From NCBI GenBank assembly GCA_051747425.1, contig JBNJGD010000006.1, positions 1 to 64,000 on the forward strand: a stretch of 64,000 nucleotides of DNA. Direction: 5' to 3'. The translations under genes and the position numbers were made by a program. Origin of the DNA: HTCC5015 sp051747425. Lineage in GTDB: Bacteria; Pseudomonadota; Gammaproteobacteria; HTCC5015. Numbering within the stretch: the first letter of the stretch is position 1; every line of letters starts with the position of its first letter. A model generated the notes under the pieces. The model made no database searches, was not told the origin of the DNA, and worked only from the letters and a program-made list of their open reading frames with translations. This document shows, one piece after another, positions 1-7,955 of this stretch.

Positions 1-4
1 TTGC

Positions 5-1918
5 TTAAACGGTTTCGCGTTGCTCGGCGGCCTGGCGAATCAGGGCGGCGGCCTCTTCCAGCGTCATGCTGCCGAGGTCCTCGCCCGAGCGCGTGCGCAC
101 GGCAACGGATTCATTCTCTACCTCGCGATCGCCGACTACCAACAGGTAGGGCACTCGCTGCAGAGTGTGCTCGCGGATTTTAAAGCCGATCTTCTCGTTT
201 CTCAAGTCACAAGCGACCCTTAAACCTTGATTTTCAAGGTATTGTCGGGCTTTCCCGGCAAAATCGGCCTGTTTGTCGGTAATATTCAGCACCACGGCCT
301 GAACCGGAGCCAGCCAGACCGGGAATTTGCCCTCGTATTCCTCGATCAAAATGCCGATAAAGCGCTCCAGGGAACCGAGAATCGCGCGGTGCAACATCAC
401 CGGCGTTTTGCGGCTGCCGTCCTCGGCCACATAGTCGGCCTCGAGGCGTTCGGGCATGGAAAAATCCACCTGCACCGTACCACACTGCCAGACCCGGCCC
501 AGACAGTCTTTAAGGGCGAACTCGATCTTGGGTCCGTAAAAGGCGCCCTCTCCGGGCTGCAGGGTATAGTCCAGCCCCTTTTTCTCCAGCGCCACTTCCA
601 GGGCCTGTTCGGCCTTGTCCCACAGGGCGTCCTCGCCGACGCGTTGCTCGGGGCGAGTGGACAGCGCCACCTGAATGGTCTCAAAGCCAAAGTCCCGGTA
701 GACCTGAAACACCAGATCGATAAAGGCCGAGACTTCCGACTGGATCTGGTCCTCGGTACAGAAGATGTGGGCGTCGTCCTGAACGAAGTTGCGCACCCGC
801 ATCAGGCCGTGGAGTGTGCCCGAAGGCTCGTTGCGGTGGCAGGAGCCGAACTCGGCCATGCGCAGGGGCAGATCGCGGTAGGACTTGAGGCCCTGGTTGT
901 AGATCTGCACATGGCAGGGGCAGTTCATCGGCTTGACCGCGTAGTCGCGATGCTCCGAGTGGGTGGAGAAAATCATGTCGCCGAACTTGTCCCAGTGTCC
1001 TGACTTCTCCCACAGCACGCGATCCACCACCTGGGGTGTGTGCACTTCCTGGTAGTCGTGCTGGCGCAACAGATCGCGGATGTAGTTCTGGATCTGGATG
1101 TAGACCTGCCAGCCCTTGTCGTGCCAGAACACCATGCCCGGCGCCTCTTCCTGCATGTGGAAGAAATCCAGAGAGCGCGCCAGTTTGCGGTGGTCGCGCT
1201 TCTCGGCTTCCTCGAGCATGGTCAGGTGGGCCTTGAGGTCCTTCTTGCTGGTCCAGGCCGTGCCGTAGATGCGCTGGAGCATCCGGTTGTCGGAGTCACC
1301 GCGCCAGTAGGCGCCGGCCACCGACATCAACTTGAAGTGGCGAAGGTGGCGCGTGTTGGGCACATGGGGGCCGCGACACATGTCGGTGTACTCTTCGTGG
1401 TGGTAGAGCTTGACCTCTTCGCCGTCGGGAATGTCCGTGGCGATTTCCACCTTGTAGGGCTCATCGCGCTGTTGGAAGGTCTCGACCGCGCCCTCCTTGC
1501 TGGAGACTTCGACCTCGACCTCGTAGTCCTTTTTGGTCAGCTCCCTGATGCGCTGCTCGATGGCCTCGACATCCTCGGGCGTAAACGGGCGCTCGTAGTC
1601 GATGTCGTAGTAAAAGCCGTGCTCGATCACCGGGCCGATGGCCATCTTGGCCTCGGGGTAGAGCTGCTTGACCGCGTGGCCCATCAGGTGGGCAAAGGAG
1701 TGACGGATGATCTCCAGCCCCTCGTCATCGCGGTCGGTGATGATCTGCAGCTCGGCGTCTTCCTCGATGGGCAGCTTGGCGTCGCGCAGCTCGCCGTTGA
1801 CGCGGCCGGCGATGGTCGCCTTGGCCAGGCCGGGGCCGATGGACTGGGCCACCTCCAGCGTGGTCACGGGCTGATCAAAAGGCTTTTGCGAGCCGTCGGG
1901 CAAGGTGATTACAGGCAT
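5..1918 (-). CDS. thrS: Threonyl-tRNA synthetase
   Basis: Charges tRNA-Thr with threonine in the cytoplasm. The 637 aa length is close to the 642 aa of the E. coli enzyme. In order there is a TGS domain (about 1-61) and an editing domain with H73 and H77 in HSFAHLMGH and the SAD motif TDMCRGPH. A class II catalytic core follows, with MNCPCH carrying the zinc cysteine and motif 2 MRVRNFVQDDAHIF, then a C-terminal anticodon-binding domain. The ATG has GGAG 9 nt upstream. The TAA stop at 5-7 is inside the window, so the gene is complete. infC commonly follows thrS and would lie just outside to the left (inference). It is divergent from rsmE across 105 bp. Confidence 0.98.
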   Translation of the reverse strand: MPVITLPDGSQKPFDQPVTTLEVAQSIGPGLAKATIAGRVNGELRDAKLPIEEDAELQIITDRDDEGLEIIRHSFAHLMGHAVKQLYPEAKMAIGPVIEHGFYYDIDYERPFTPEDVEAIEQRIRELTKKDYEVEVEVSSKEGAVETFQQRDEPYKVEIATDIPDGEEVKLYHHEEYTDMCRGPHVPNTRHLRHFKLMSVAGAYWRGDSDNRMLQRIYGTAWTSKKDLKAHLTMLEEAEKRDHRKLARSLDFFHMQEEAPGMVFWHDKGWQVYIQIQNYIRDLLRQHDYQEVHTPQVVDRVLWEKSGHWDKFGDMIFSTHSEHRDYAVKPMNCPCHVQIYNQGLKSYRDLPLRMAEFGSCHRNEPSGTLHGLMRVRNFVQDDAHIFCTEDQIQSEVSAFIDLVFQVYRDFGFETIQVALSTRPEQRVGEDALWDKAEQALEVALEKKGLDYTLQPGEGAFYGPKIEFALKDCLGRVWQCGTVQVDFSMPERLEADYVAEDGSRKTPVMLHRAILGSLERFIGILIEEYEGKFPVWLAPVQAVVLNITDKQADFAGKARQYLENQGLRVACDLRNEKIGFKIREHTLQRVPYLLVVGDREVENESVAVRTRSGEDLGSMTLEEAAALIRQAAEQRETV

Positions 1919-2023
1919 GTCGTATTCTCCGTCCAGTGGTGACCCCTACCAAAGGCCACATGGTTTATCATGGCGCCGGCGCCGCGCAGGCGCACCGGGC
2001 AAAAAACTGAGCGGCGATTATAC

Positions 2024-2746
2024 ATGAACATAGTATTGTTTCACCCCGACGAGGGCGATGGCGAACGCGGGCGATTGCAACTCGGCGACCGCCGCTTTGA
2101 GCACATTGCCAAGGTCCACCGCGCCGCCGTCGGCGACAGCCTGCGAGTGGGTCAGATCGGCGGATTCCAGGGCAGTGCCACGGTCACGCAACTGGACAGC
2201 CGCGGTGTCACTCTGGACTACCAACTCGATACACCGCCGCCCGCACCCCTGCCCCTGACCCTGGTGCTCGCCCTGCCCCGGCCCAAGGTGCTGCGCCGCT
2301 GCCTGCAAACCGTCACTGCCCTGGGCGTCAAGAAAGTGGTGCTGATCAACAGCTACCGGGTGGAAAAAAGCTACTGGCAGACGCCCTTTCTGGAGCCCGC
2401 CAGCCTGCACCAGCAGATACTGCTGGGGCTGGAGCAGGCCCGGGATACCATCGCGCCCGAGATCCTGCTGAAAAAGCGCTTCAAACCCTTTGTCGAGGAC
2501 GAGCTGGACGCCCTGTGTGGCGACAGCCTGCGCCTGGTGGCCCACCCGGCGGGCGAACAACCCTGCCCCGTCGATCTGGGCGGACAAAACGCCACCCTGG
2601 CCATCGGCCCCGAGGGCGGCTTTATCCCCTACGAAGTCGACAAACTGGCCGAGACCGGCTTCCGGCCCGTGACCCTGGGACCGCGCATTCTCAAGGTCGA
2701 AAGTGCTCTGCCGGCAATCATCGGGCGCTTGTTTCCTGGTAAATAG
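2024..2746 (+). CDS. rsmE: 16S rRNA m3U1498 methyltransferase RsmE
   Basis: SPOUT-class SAM-dependent methyltransferase that modifies U1498 of 16S rRNA. The 240 aa product has an N-terminal PUA-like part and a C-terminal knot with AIGPEGGF near residue 195 and LGPRILKVESALPAI near residue 220, both typical of RsmE. The ATG at 2024 opens MNIVLFHPDE, the family's normal N-terminus. An in-frame start 54 nt upstream would add a basic stretch not expected in the family. The TAG stop at 2744-2746 lies one base before repeat island A. Divergent from thrS. Confidence 0.95.
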   Translation: MNIVLFHPDEGDGERGRLQLGDRRFEHIAKVHRAAVGDSLRVGQIGGFQGSATVTQLDSRGVTLDYQLDTPPPAPLPLTLVLALPRPKVLRRCLQTVTALGVKKVVLINSYRVEKSYWQTPFLEPASLHQQILLGLEQARDTIAPEILLKKRFKPFVEDELDALCGDSLRLVAHPAGEQPCPVDLGGQNATLAIGPEGGFIPYEVDKLAETGFRPVTLGPRILKVESALPAIIGRLFPGK

Positions 2747-2747
2747 T

Positions 2748-2914
<167 letters not shown>

Positions 2915-2924
2915 TAAACAAAAA

Positions 2925-2950
2925 AAGCCCGCCGGGGACCCGGCGGGCTT
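2925..2950 (-). terminator. Intrinsic terminator after tRNA-Val
   Basis: A 12-bp perfect stem AAGCCCGCCGGG/CCCGGCGGGCTT with a tiny loop. On the minus strand it is followed by a run of seven T, so it should end the tRNA-Val transcript. A weaker T-rich stretch on the plus side could make it bidirectional. The stem resembles those at 15097 and 16097. Confidence 0.85.
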
Positions 2951-2961
2951 TCTTTATTATA

Positions 2962-3038
2962 TGGTAGTCGCGAGTGGACTCGAACCACCGACCCCCACCA
3001 TGTCAAGGTGGTGCTCTAACCAGCTGAGCTACGCGACT
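2962..3038 (-). tRNA. tRNA-Val (anticodon GAC)
   Basis: A 77-nt cloverleaf with encoded CCA at 2962-2964. The acceptor stem is AGTCGCG/CGCGACT, the D stem GCTC/GAGC, the anticodon stem CCACC/GGTGG with loop TTGACAT giving anticodon GAC, and the T loop TTCGAGT. It has its own promoter upstream (3053-3081) and a terminator downstream, so it looks like a single-gene transcription unit. Confidence 0.97.
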
Positions 3039-3052
3039 AAATCAGGCCGCGG

Positions 3053-3081
3053 ATATTAGCCAGTTTGGGCGTCGAGTGCAA
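3053..3081 (-). promoter_or_regulatory. Sigma-70 promoter of tRNA-Val
   Basis: On the minus strand, -35 TTGCAC (3076-3081), a 17-bp spacer and -10 TAATAT (3053-3058). A 14-nt G+C-rich stretch lies between the -10 box and the tRNA 5' end, as is common for stable-RNA promoters under stringent control. Confidence 0.7.
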
Positions 3082-3112
3082 GCCAAAAGCGGCAGATTCC
3101 AACCCACAAAAC

Positions 3113-3886
3113 TCAACCATCCACGCAAAAGAAATGCGCCTCAGGAAGGTTGGGCCACAAAACACCGCTGGCCTTGCACTCACCCGCCTCGTACTCAAAA
3201 GAATACCGGTAGTTGCGTTCATTGCCTTCATAAAGAATCGTTTCAGGCGCCAGTGCGCCCCCTTTGTATTGGAAGTTGAAACGTTCCGATACATTACCCT
3301 CACCATCCTCATAGGTGCTGTGATCCAGGCGACCGTCGGCCAGATAGTAAAAGCGTTCCGTACTGTCGCTCTCGGTCTTGATAGGGCCGGTGTTATCCCA
3401 GTCCTGAAAATCCTCATAGTTGTAAGTCGTGCGATTTCTCTGAACCTCCACGACAACACCCGAACCGCCGTATACAAAGGTTTGATAGATTCTCTCAGCA
3501 ACACCAGTAAGAAATTTTAAATCGCGAGTGACTACCCGCCCCTGATCAGACAGCGTGTAATCGATTTCCGCCACCAGGTCACTGGCTTCAGGCCCTTCAA
3601 AGTACTCCGCTGACAACAAGCGACCGTCTTCATACTCGTATTCATATCGGGTATCGTCGGGCGCTGAGACACGGGTCAGGAGCCCAGCCTGGTCATACTC
3701 AAAATTCCAGGCAACCGAAGACTTGCCTGATTCCTTGTTGACAGTAGACCAGCTGACAACCCGTTTTGGCCCATCAATTTGATCGGCGTTACCACTTTCG
3801 GAATCCGACCCGCCGGACGAACCACCACAAGCGGACAAGGTCAGCAAAAGCGGAACGACGACAAAAAAACCTGAACGAATAAGCAT
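3113..3886 (-). CDS. Putative lipoprotein with YD-like repeats (paralogue 1)
   Basis: Function unknown. The 257 aa product begins with a lipoprotein signal, lipobox LSAC with Cys20, then a Gly/Ser linker, so it should be a lipid-anchored envelope protein. The body carries YD/RHS-like short units such as YEYEYEDGRLLSAEY and YYLADGRLDHSTY, which suggest beta-hairpin repeats. It ends in GECKASGVLWPN...FFCVDG, a layout shared with the next gene (GEC...W/YWP...FLCVEA). The ATG at 3886 has AAGGGA upstream. It starts 42 bp after the stop of its paralogue, so the two probably form an operon. Base composition is visibly more AT-rich than the neighbours. Confidence 0.75.
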   Translation of the reverse strand: MLIRSGFFVVVPLLLTLSACGGSSGGSDSESGNADQIDGPKRVVSWSTVNKESGKSSVAWNFEYDQAGLLTRVSAPDDTRYEYEYEDGRLLSAEYFEGPEASDLVAEIDYTLSDQGRVVTRDLKFLTGVAERIYQTFVYGGSGVVVEVQRNRTTYNYEDFQDWDNTGPIKTESDSTERFYYLADGRLDHSTYEDGEGNVSERFNFQYKGGALAPETILYEGNERNYRYSFEYEAGECKASGVLWPNLPEAHFFCVDG

Positions 3887-3928
3887 AATTTTTCCCTTTA
3901 AACGACTTCCAAACAATAAAAATGTCAC

Positions 3929-4693
3929 TTAGGCTTCAACACACAAAAAGCGCCAAGCGGGACGCCCTGGCCAGTAGGTCGTTTCTCTGGAGCACTCCCC
4001 TTCAACATATTCCAGGTCCAGTTTAAAACTCTCCACCAACGCACCGGACGAATTCCTGCTTTCACCCGCCACCGGGATAGAGCTGTCGCCAGAATAGAGC
4101 CATTTTAATGTCTCACCCCAGTCATAAGCAGTGGTGACAAGACGCCCTTTGTCATCATAATGGTGGGTAGTTTTATCACGCGAATTCTCGGTGACCTGCC
4201 CCTCTCCATCTTTATGATAATTAATGTCTATCTCTATCAGCGTCTCAGGCCAATTCGAATAATCGTAAACATCCCTTGACTGTATATAATCCTGGTAGCC
4301 ATCGGGGCCACCCTCGCCTTGCCAACGCCACTCAACTTCCACCACTTTTTCTGCGGAAGCCCCTGTTTTGTAACTAATTTTTGCGTTGGCTGACTTTTCG
4401 GGGTCGTCAAACTCGTAGAAGAGACCACTTTCCAGTCCTTCGCCGTAGGTGAATTCGTATCTTTCATAGTCGGGAGGTGTCCCCACCGAAGTAAGCACCC
4501 GGCCCTGCTGATCGTAGGTAAAGCTTAGCTTGTCTGTTTCGCCTGACATCTCGTTGGTGAACAAAATGCTTTTCAAGCGTTTTGTTTTGACAGAATCGGA
4601 ACTGCCCCCCGAGGTCCCTCCACCTGATCCGCCACCACAGGCACTCAGGAAAAACACAGTAATAGCCAATAAAAAAACGGAACGAAAAGACAT
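3929..4693 (-). CDS. Putative lipoprotein with YD-like repeats (paralogue 2)
   Basis: Function unknown. The 254 aa product has signal peptide MSFRSVFLLAITVFFLSAC with the lipobox cysteine at 19 and a Gly/Ser-rich tether. Repeats such as DQQGRVLTSVG and DDKGRLVTTAYDWG are of the RHS/YD kind, but the protein is far too short to be an Rhs toxin. The start is well supported by AAGGAGG 6 nt before the ATG. It is the first gene of a two-gene unit with the paralogue downstream. Both genes share the order signal, Gly/Ser tether, repeats, GEC/WP/F-CV tail, which indicates tandem duplication. Confidence 0.75.
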   Translation of the reverse strand: MSFRSVFLLAITVFFLSACGGGSGGGTSGGSSDSVKTKRLKSILFTNEMSGETDKLSFTYDQQGRVLTSVGTPPDYERYEFTYGEGLESGLFYEFDDPEKSANAKISYKTGASAEKVVEVEWRWQGEGGPDGYQDYIQSRDVYDYSNWPETLIEIDINYHKDGEGQVTENSRDKTTHHYDDKGRLVTTAYDWGETLKWLYSGDSSIPVAGESRNSSGALVESFKLDLEYVEGECSRETTYWPGRPAWRFLCVEA

Positions 4694-4826
4694 GATTCCT
4701 CCTTGAATTGTAGGTGTTGCATTCGAATGAGAGCGGAATTTACCACAAGCCGCCAATGGGTTCACTTTTCCCCGTGGAAAAATTCCATGCGAGAATGTGC
4801 GCTCAATTAAAGCCGGAAAACAAAAC

Positions 4827-6038
4827 ATGGCAAGAATTCTGTTTACCTGGGAACTCGGCGGCGGTCTGGGCCATATTCAGCCGATCCGCGAGAGCGTGGC
4901 CAAACTGCACAAGGACCACGAGTGCTACGCCGCTCTGCGCGAGCTGGATCACGCCCATGGCATTATGTCGGGGCTGGATGTCACGCTGCTGGCCGCCCCC
5001 TTTTTCAGTGGTGTAGTGGATCGCCCGATCAAGAACAGCCTGTGCTTTGCCGACCTACTCTACAACTGTGGCTACCACACGGAAGGCGCTTTGGCTTCCC
5101 GGCTGCGCGCCTGGCAGGCCCTCTACGACATGATTCAACCGGATATTGTGGTGTACGACCACAGCCCCACTGCCCTGTTGGCGGCCACCGGTTACCACTT
5201 TAAAAAACTCGTGGCGGGCTCGGGGTTTATTTGCCCGCCCCCCGAATCGCCCCTGGGTGTGTTCTTTCCCAAACAGATGTCCGCCGAGCAGATGAAAGGC
5301 ATTCGGGCCAGCGAGGTTAAAGTACTGGACACCGTCAACGGGGCACTGGCCTCACTCGGCCAGGCACCCTTGCAACAGCTGGGTGATATTTACAGGCAGG
5401 CCGACAAGACCCTGCTGACCACCCTGCCGGCGCTGGATCACTTCCCCTGGCGACCGGAAGCCAGCTATGTCGGCGTGCCCTCAGTCTCGGAGAAACCGGC
5501 CCCGGAGTGGCCGCCAGTACCCGGTAAAAGAGTGTTTGCCTATCTCAAACCCTTTAAAAAGCTGCCCCAGTTGCTGCAATCCCTGAAAGACTCGGGGCAG
5601 CCCATTATCATCTACTCCAACAACATCGACACCGGCGTGCTGGAACAATTCAAGGCACCCAATATGCACTTCACCCAGAAGGCCATCGATCTGCAAAAAC
5701 TGGCAAAGGAGTGCGACGCCGCCATTCTCAACAGCAACCACGGCACTACCGCCGAGCTGCTGCTGGGCGCCGTGCCCATGGTGCTGTTGCCTCTGCAAAA
5801 GGAACAGCAGGTGCTGGCCCAGCGACTGGCGGAAACGGGCTGCTGCACCATGGCCTACCATGACGACATCCACGCGGTAATCGGCGGGCTCAACCAGGTC
5901 ATTCACCAAAAAAGCTACCATCAGAAGGCGCTCAGTCTGGCCCTGCAACAGCCTGCCCCCACCCACGGCGGGGATGCCGCCGTTGCCGAAGTAGTGGAAA
6001 GCTGGAGCCGCGAACCGGCCGGAAATCAGCTGGACTGA
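4827..6038 (+). CDS. GT1-like (UGT/MurG-fold) glycosyltransferase
   Basis: Probable nucleotide-sugar-dependent glycosyltransferase of GT-B fold; the acceptor is unknown. The 403 aa product opens with ARILFTWELGGGLGHIQPI, the glycine-rich N-terminal loop of this fold. It ends with the donor-binding signature NHGTTAELLLGAVPMVLLP followed by KEQQ, as in UGT/macrolide-type enzymes. No signal peptide or membrane segment is seen, so it should be cytoplasmic. The ATG at 4827 is preferred over an upstream in-frame start because the family begins at MARILF. Its last 13 bp overlap the convergent oxygenase gene. Confidence 0.8.
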   Translation: MARILFTWELGGGLGHIQPIRESVAKLHKDHECYAALRELDHAHGIMSGLDVTLLAAPFFSGVVDRPIKNSLCFADLLYNCGYHTEGALASRLRAWQALYDMIQPDIVVYDHSPTALLAATGYHFKKLVAGSGFICPPPESPLGVFFPKQMSAEQMKGIRASEVKVLDTVNGALASLGQAPLQQLGDIYRQADKTLLTTLPALDHFPWRPEASYVGVPSVSEKPAPEWPPVPGKRVFAYLKPFKKLPQLLQSLKDSGQPIIIYSNNIDTGVLEQFKAPNMHFTQKAIDLQKLAKECDAAILNSNHGTTAELLLGAVPMVLLPLQKEQQVLAQRLAETGCCTMAYHDDIHAVIGGLNQVIHQKSYHQKALSLALQQPAPTHGGDAAVAEVVESWSREPAGNQLD

Positions 6039-6712
6039 CCGGCGCGTTGCCGGGCAATTTCAATTTCCTCGGTGGTCAGGGGCACACGCAGATTGAAGGC
6101 AATAGTGACCCGCTCGGCGCTGGAGGTATGCGGCGCCACCATGTGCAGCAAGTAGCTGGGAAACAACAGCATCAGGCCGGTTTTCGGCTTGTAGTTGACC
6201 GTCGATTCCCGCCGGTAGCGATCGCCCAGGGGCATGGGATTAAACAGCATTAACTGACCGCAATCCCCGCCGGTTTCCTCCACCTGCTCGTCCACCGCCG
6301 CATAAAAAACCCCCGACCAATCCGAAGGCAAGTGTTGGTGCGGCACATTCCACTGGTGGGTGTGATTCACATTGGCCCAGGCCGAGGTCAGTATCGGGCT
6401 GCCGTGAACTCGCTCCTTTTCAAAGTCATTAATACAGGCGGTACTGATCTTGAGTATCTGCTGAATCAGCCACTGAATGTGGGGATCCTTCTCGTGCAAC
6501 AGCCGGTCGCTGGAGTGCCAGCCGCCGCGATTGCTGCGCACCGTGCCCTCGTCCCGCTGGCGCAGAGCACCTATGGCCTCCAGCAGCGACTGGCTTTGCT
6601 CGTCGTAACCCGGGACCATGACATCATAGACCGGCACGGCGAAGTGCCAGCGGGCCTGAATGACGGTTTCTTTTTTTTCATTTGAGGGTGCGTTGAACAG
6701 TTCGTGACTCAT
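6026..6712 (-). CDS. Putative 2OG-Fe(II) oxygenase (TIGR02466-like)
   Basis: The 228 aa protein has a double-stranded beta-helix iron-site pattern: HQHLPSDWSGVFY (H125, H127, with D131 nearby), a distal histidine in LLHMVAPH (H190 or H195), and R201 in RVTIAFNLR for the 2-oxoglutarate carboxylate. This matches the TIGR02466 family of uncharacterised oxygenases, whose substrate is unknown. The ATG at 6712 has GGGA upstream. It is convergent with the glycosyltransferase and overlaps it by 13 bp. Confidence 0.8.
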   Translation of the reverse strand: MSHELFNAPSNEKKETVIQARWHFAVPVYDVMVPGYDEQSQSLLEAIGALRQRDEGTVRSNRGGWHSSDRLLHEKDPHIQWLIQQILKISTACINDFEKERVHGSPILTSAWANVNHTHQWNVPHQHLPSDWSGVFYAAVDEQVEETGGDCGQLMLFNPMPLGDRYRRESTVNYKPKTGLMLLFPSYLLHMVAPHTSSAERVTIAFNLRVPLTTEEIEIARQRAGQSS

Positions 6713-6870
6713 GATTTTCCCGAATGATTGGCCATTCCCGAGTATCCACGCACAGCAAAAAACCGCAACAAATGAAGTGAACAATGTATTTTACGCACAA
6801 AAGGGCCTGTTGTTGCTGGCTCCGCTTCTGTGGTTCCGCCGCCGCTAGTGGGTTTGACCGTATGAGCATT

Positions 6871-6897
6871 AAAAAGCCGGGCACTGCCCGGCTTTTT
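6871..6897 (-). terminator. Bidirectional intrinsic terminator
   Basis: AAAAAGCCGGGC/GCCCGGCTTTTT, a 12-bp stem with a 3-nt loop, flanked by A and T runs so it can work both ways. On the minus strand it lies 20 bp after the alcohol dehydrogenase stop. No plus-strand gene ends here, although a possible C-terminal remnant lies at 6807-6848. The rest of the 6713-6917 gap shows nothing else. Confidence 0.85.
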
Positions 6898-6917
6898 TGT
6901 GCCCGTTCATGCCGCCA

Positions 6918-7955
6918 TCAGGTGTTATCCAGCACCACGCGGTAGCGGGCCTTGCCCTGGCGCAGGTGGTCCAGCGCCTCGTTGACCTGATCCATGGGAA
7001 AGTGCTCGACCTGGGGCTCAATGCCATGGCGGGCACAGAAGTCCAGCATCTGGCGCAGGCGCACCGGCGAGCCCACCGGGGAAGCCGAGAGGCTGCGCTG
7101 TTTGGGCAGCAGGTCGAACACGCCCACCTTGAGCGGTTCGAGAACGGCACCGACAAAGTGCAACCGGCCCTTGGGGCCGAGGGCGTTGAGATAGCCCTGC
7201 CAGTCCAGCGGGGCATTGGCGGTAACCAGAATAAAGTCCAGCGATTCCGACACCGCTTTCAAAGCGGCGCTGTCATTGCTGGCCACCACATGGTGGGCGC
7301 CCAGTCGCTCGGCCTCCTGGCGCTTGGACTCGGAGGAGGTAAACGCGGTGACCTCGCAGCCCCAGGCGTTGAGAAAGCGCAGCGCCAGGTGCCCCAGGCC
7401 GCCAATGCCGACCACACCCACCTTGTGGGTGGGCTGAACATTCATTTCAATCAGGGGGTTAAAGACGGTGACCCCGCCACAGAACAGCGGACCGGCGGTG
7501 GCCAGATCCATGCCCTCGGGCAGTGGAATGGCCCAGGCCCAGTCGACGCGCAGGCGATCGGCAAAGCCACCATGGCGACCGCCAATGGTCACCTCGGCCT
7601 GACCACAAAGATTCTGGTCGCCGCCCAAGCAGGGGTTGCAGTGCATGCAACTGCCGCTCAGCCAGCCCACACCAACCGACTGGCCGACGGACAGTCCCTT
7701 GTTGCGAGCGCCCTCGCCCAGTGCGGTGATACGGCCCACCGCCTCGTGACCCGCCACCAGGGGATAGCGGCTGGCACCCCACTCGTTGTCGATCATGGAC
7801 AGGTCCGAGTGACACAAACCGCAGTGGCTCACCTCGATTTCCACCTGCTCCGCACCCAACGGGCCCGGATCGTATTCAAAAGGCTTTAGCGACTCACCCG
7901 GACCGTGGGCGGCCCAGGCTTTGATTGGGCTTTGATTACTAGGATTTTGACTCAC
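6918..7955 (-). CDS. Zinc-dependent NAD(P) alcohol dehydrogenase (YahK/CAD type)
   Basis: Medium-chain alcohol/aldehyde dehydrogenase, 345 aa. The catalytic zinc site is C45 (GLCHSD region) and H70-E71 (AGHEAVG). The structural zinc cysteines are C103, C106, C109 and C117. The Rossmann motif GIGGLGH follows near residue 185. The YahK/CAD-like subfamily commonly reduces aldehydes with NADPH; the actual substrate is unknown. The GTG start is chosen because GGAGG lies 7 nt upstream and because GTGA (7952-7955) overlaps the TGA stop of the MORN-C13 gene, a translational-coupling arrangement. It is the last gene of a three-gene operon. Confidence 0.88.
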   Translation of the reverse strand: MSQNPSNQSPIKAWAAHGPGESLKPFEYDPGPLGAEQVEIEVSHCGLCHSDLSMIDNEWGASRYPLVAGHEAVGRITALGEGARNKGLSVGQSVGVGWLSGSCMHCNPCLGGDQNLCGQAEVTIGGRHGGFADRLRVDWAWAIPLPEGMDLATAGPLFCGGVTVFNPLIEMNVQPTHKVGVVGIGGLGHLALRFLNAWGCEVTAFTSSESKRQEAERLGAHHVVASNDSAALKAVSESLDFILVTANAPLDWQGYLNALGPKGRLHFVGAVLEPLKVGVFDLLPKQRSLSASPVGSPVRLRQMLDFCARHGIEPQVEHFPMDQVNEALDHLRQGKARYRVVLDNT

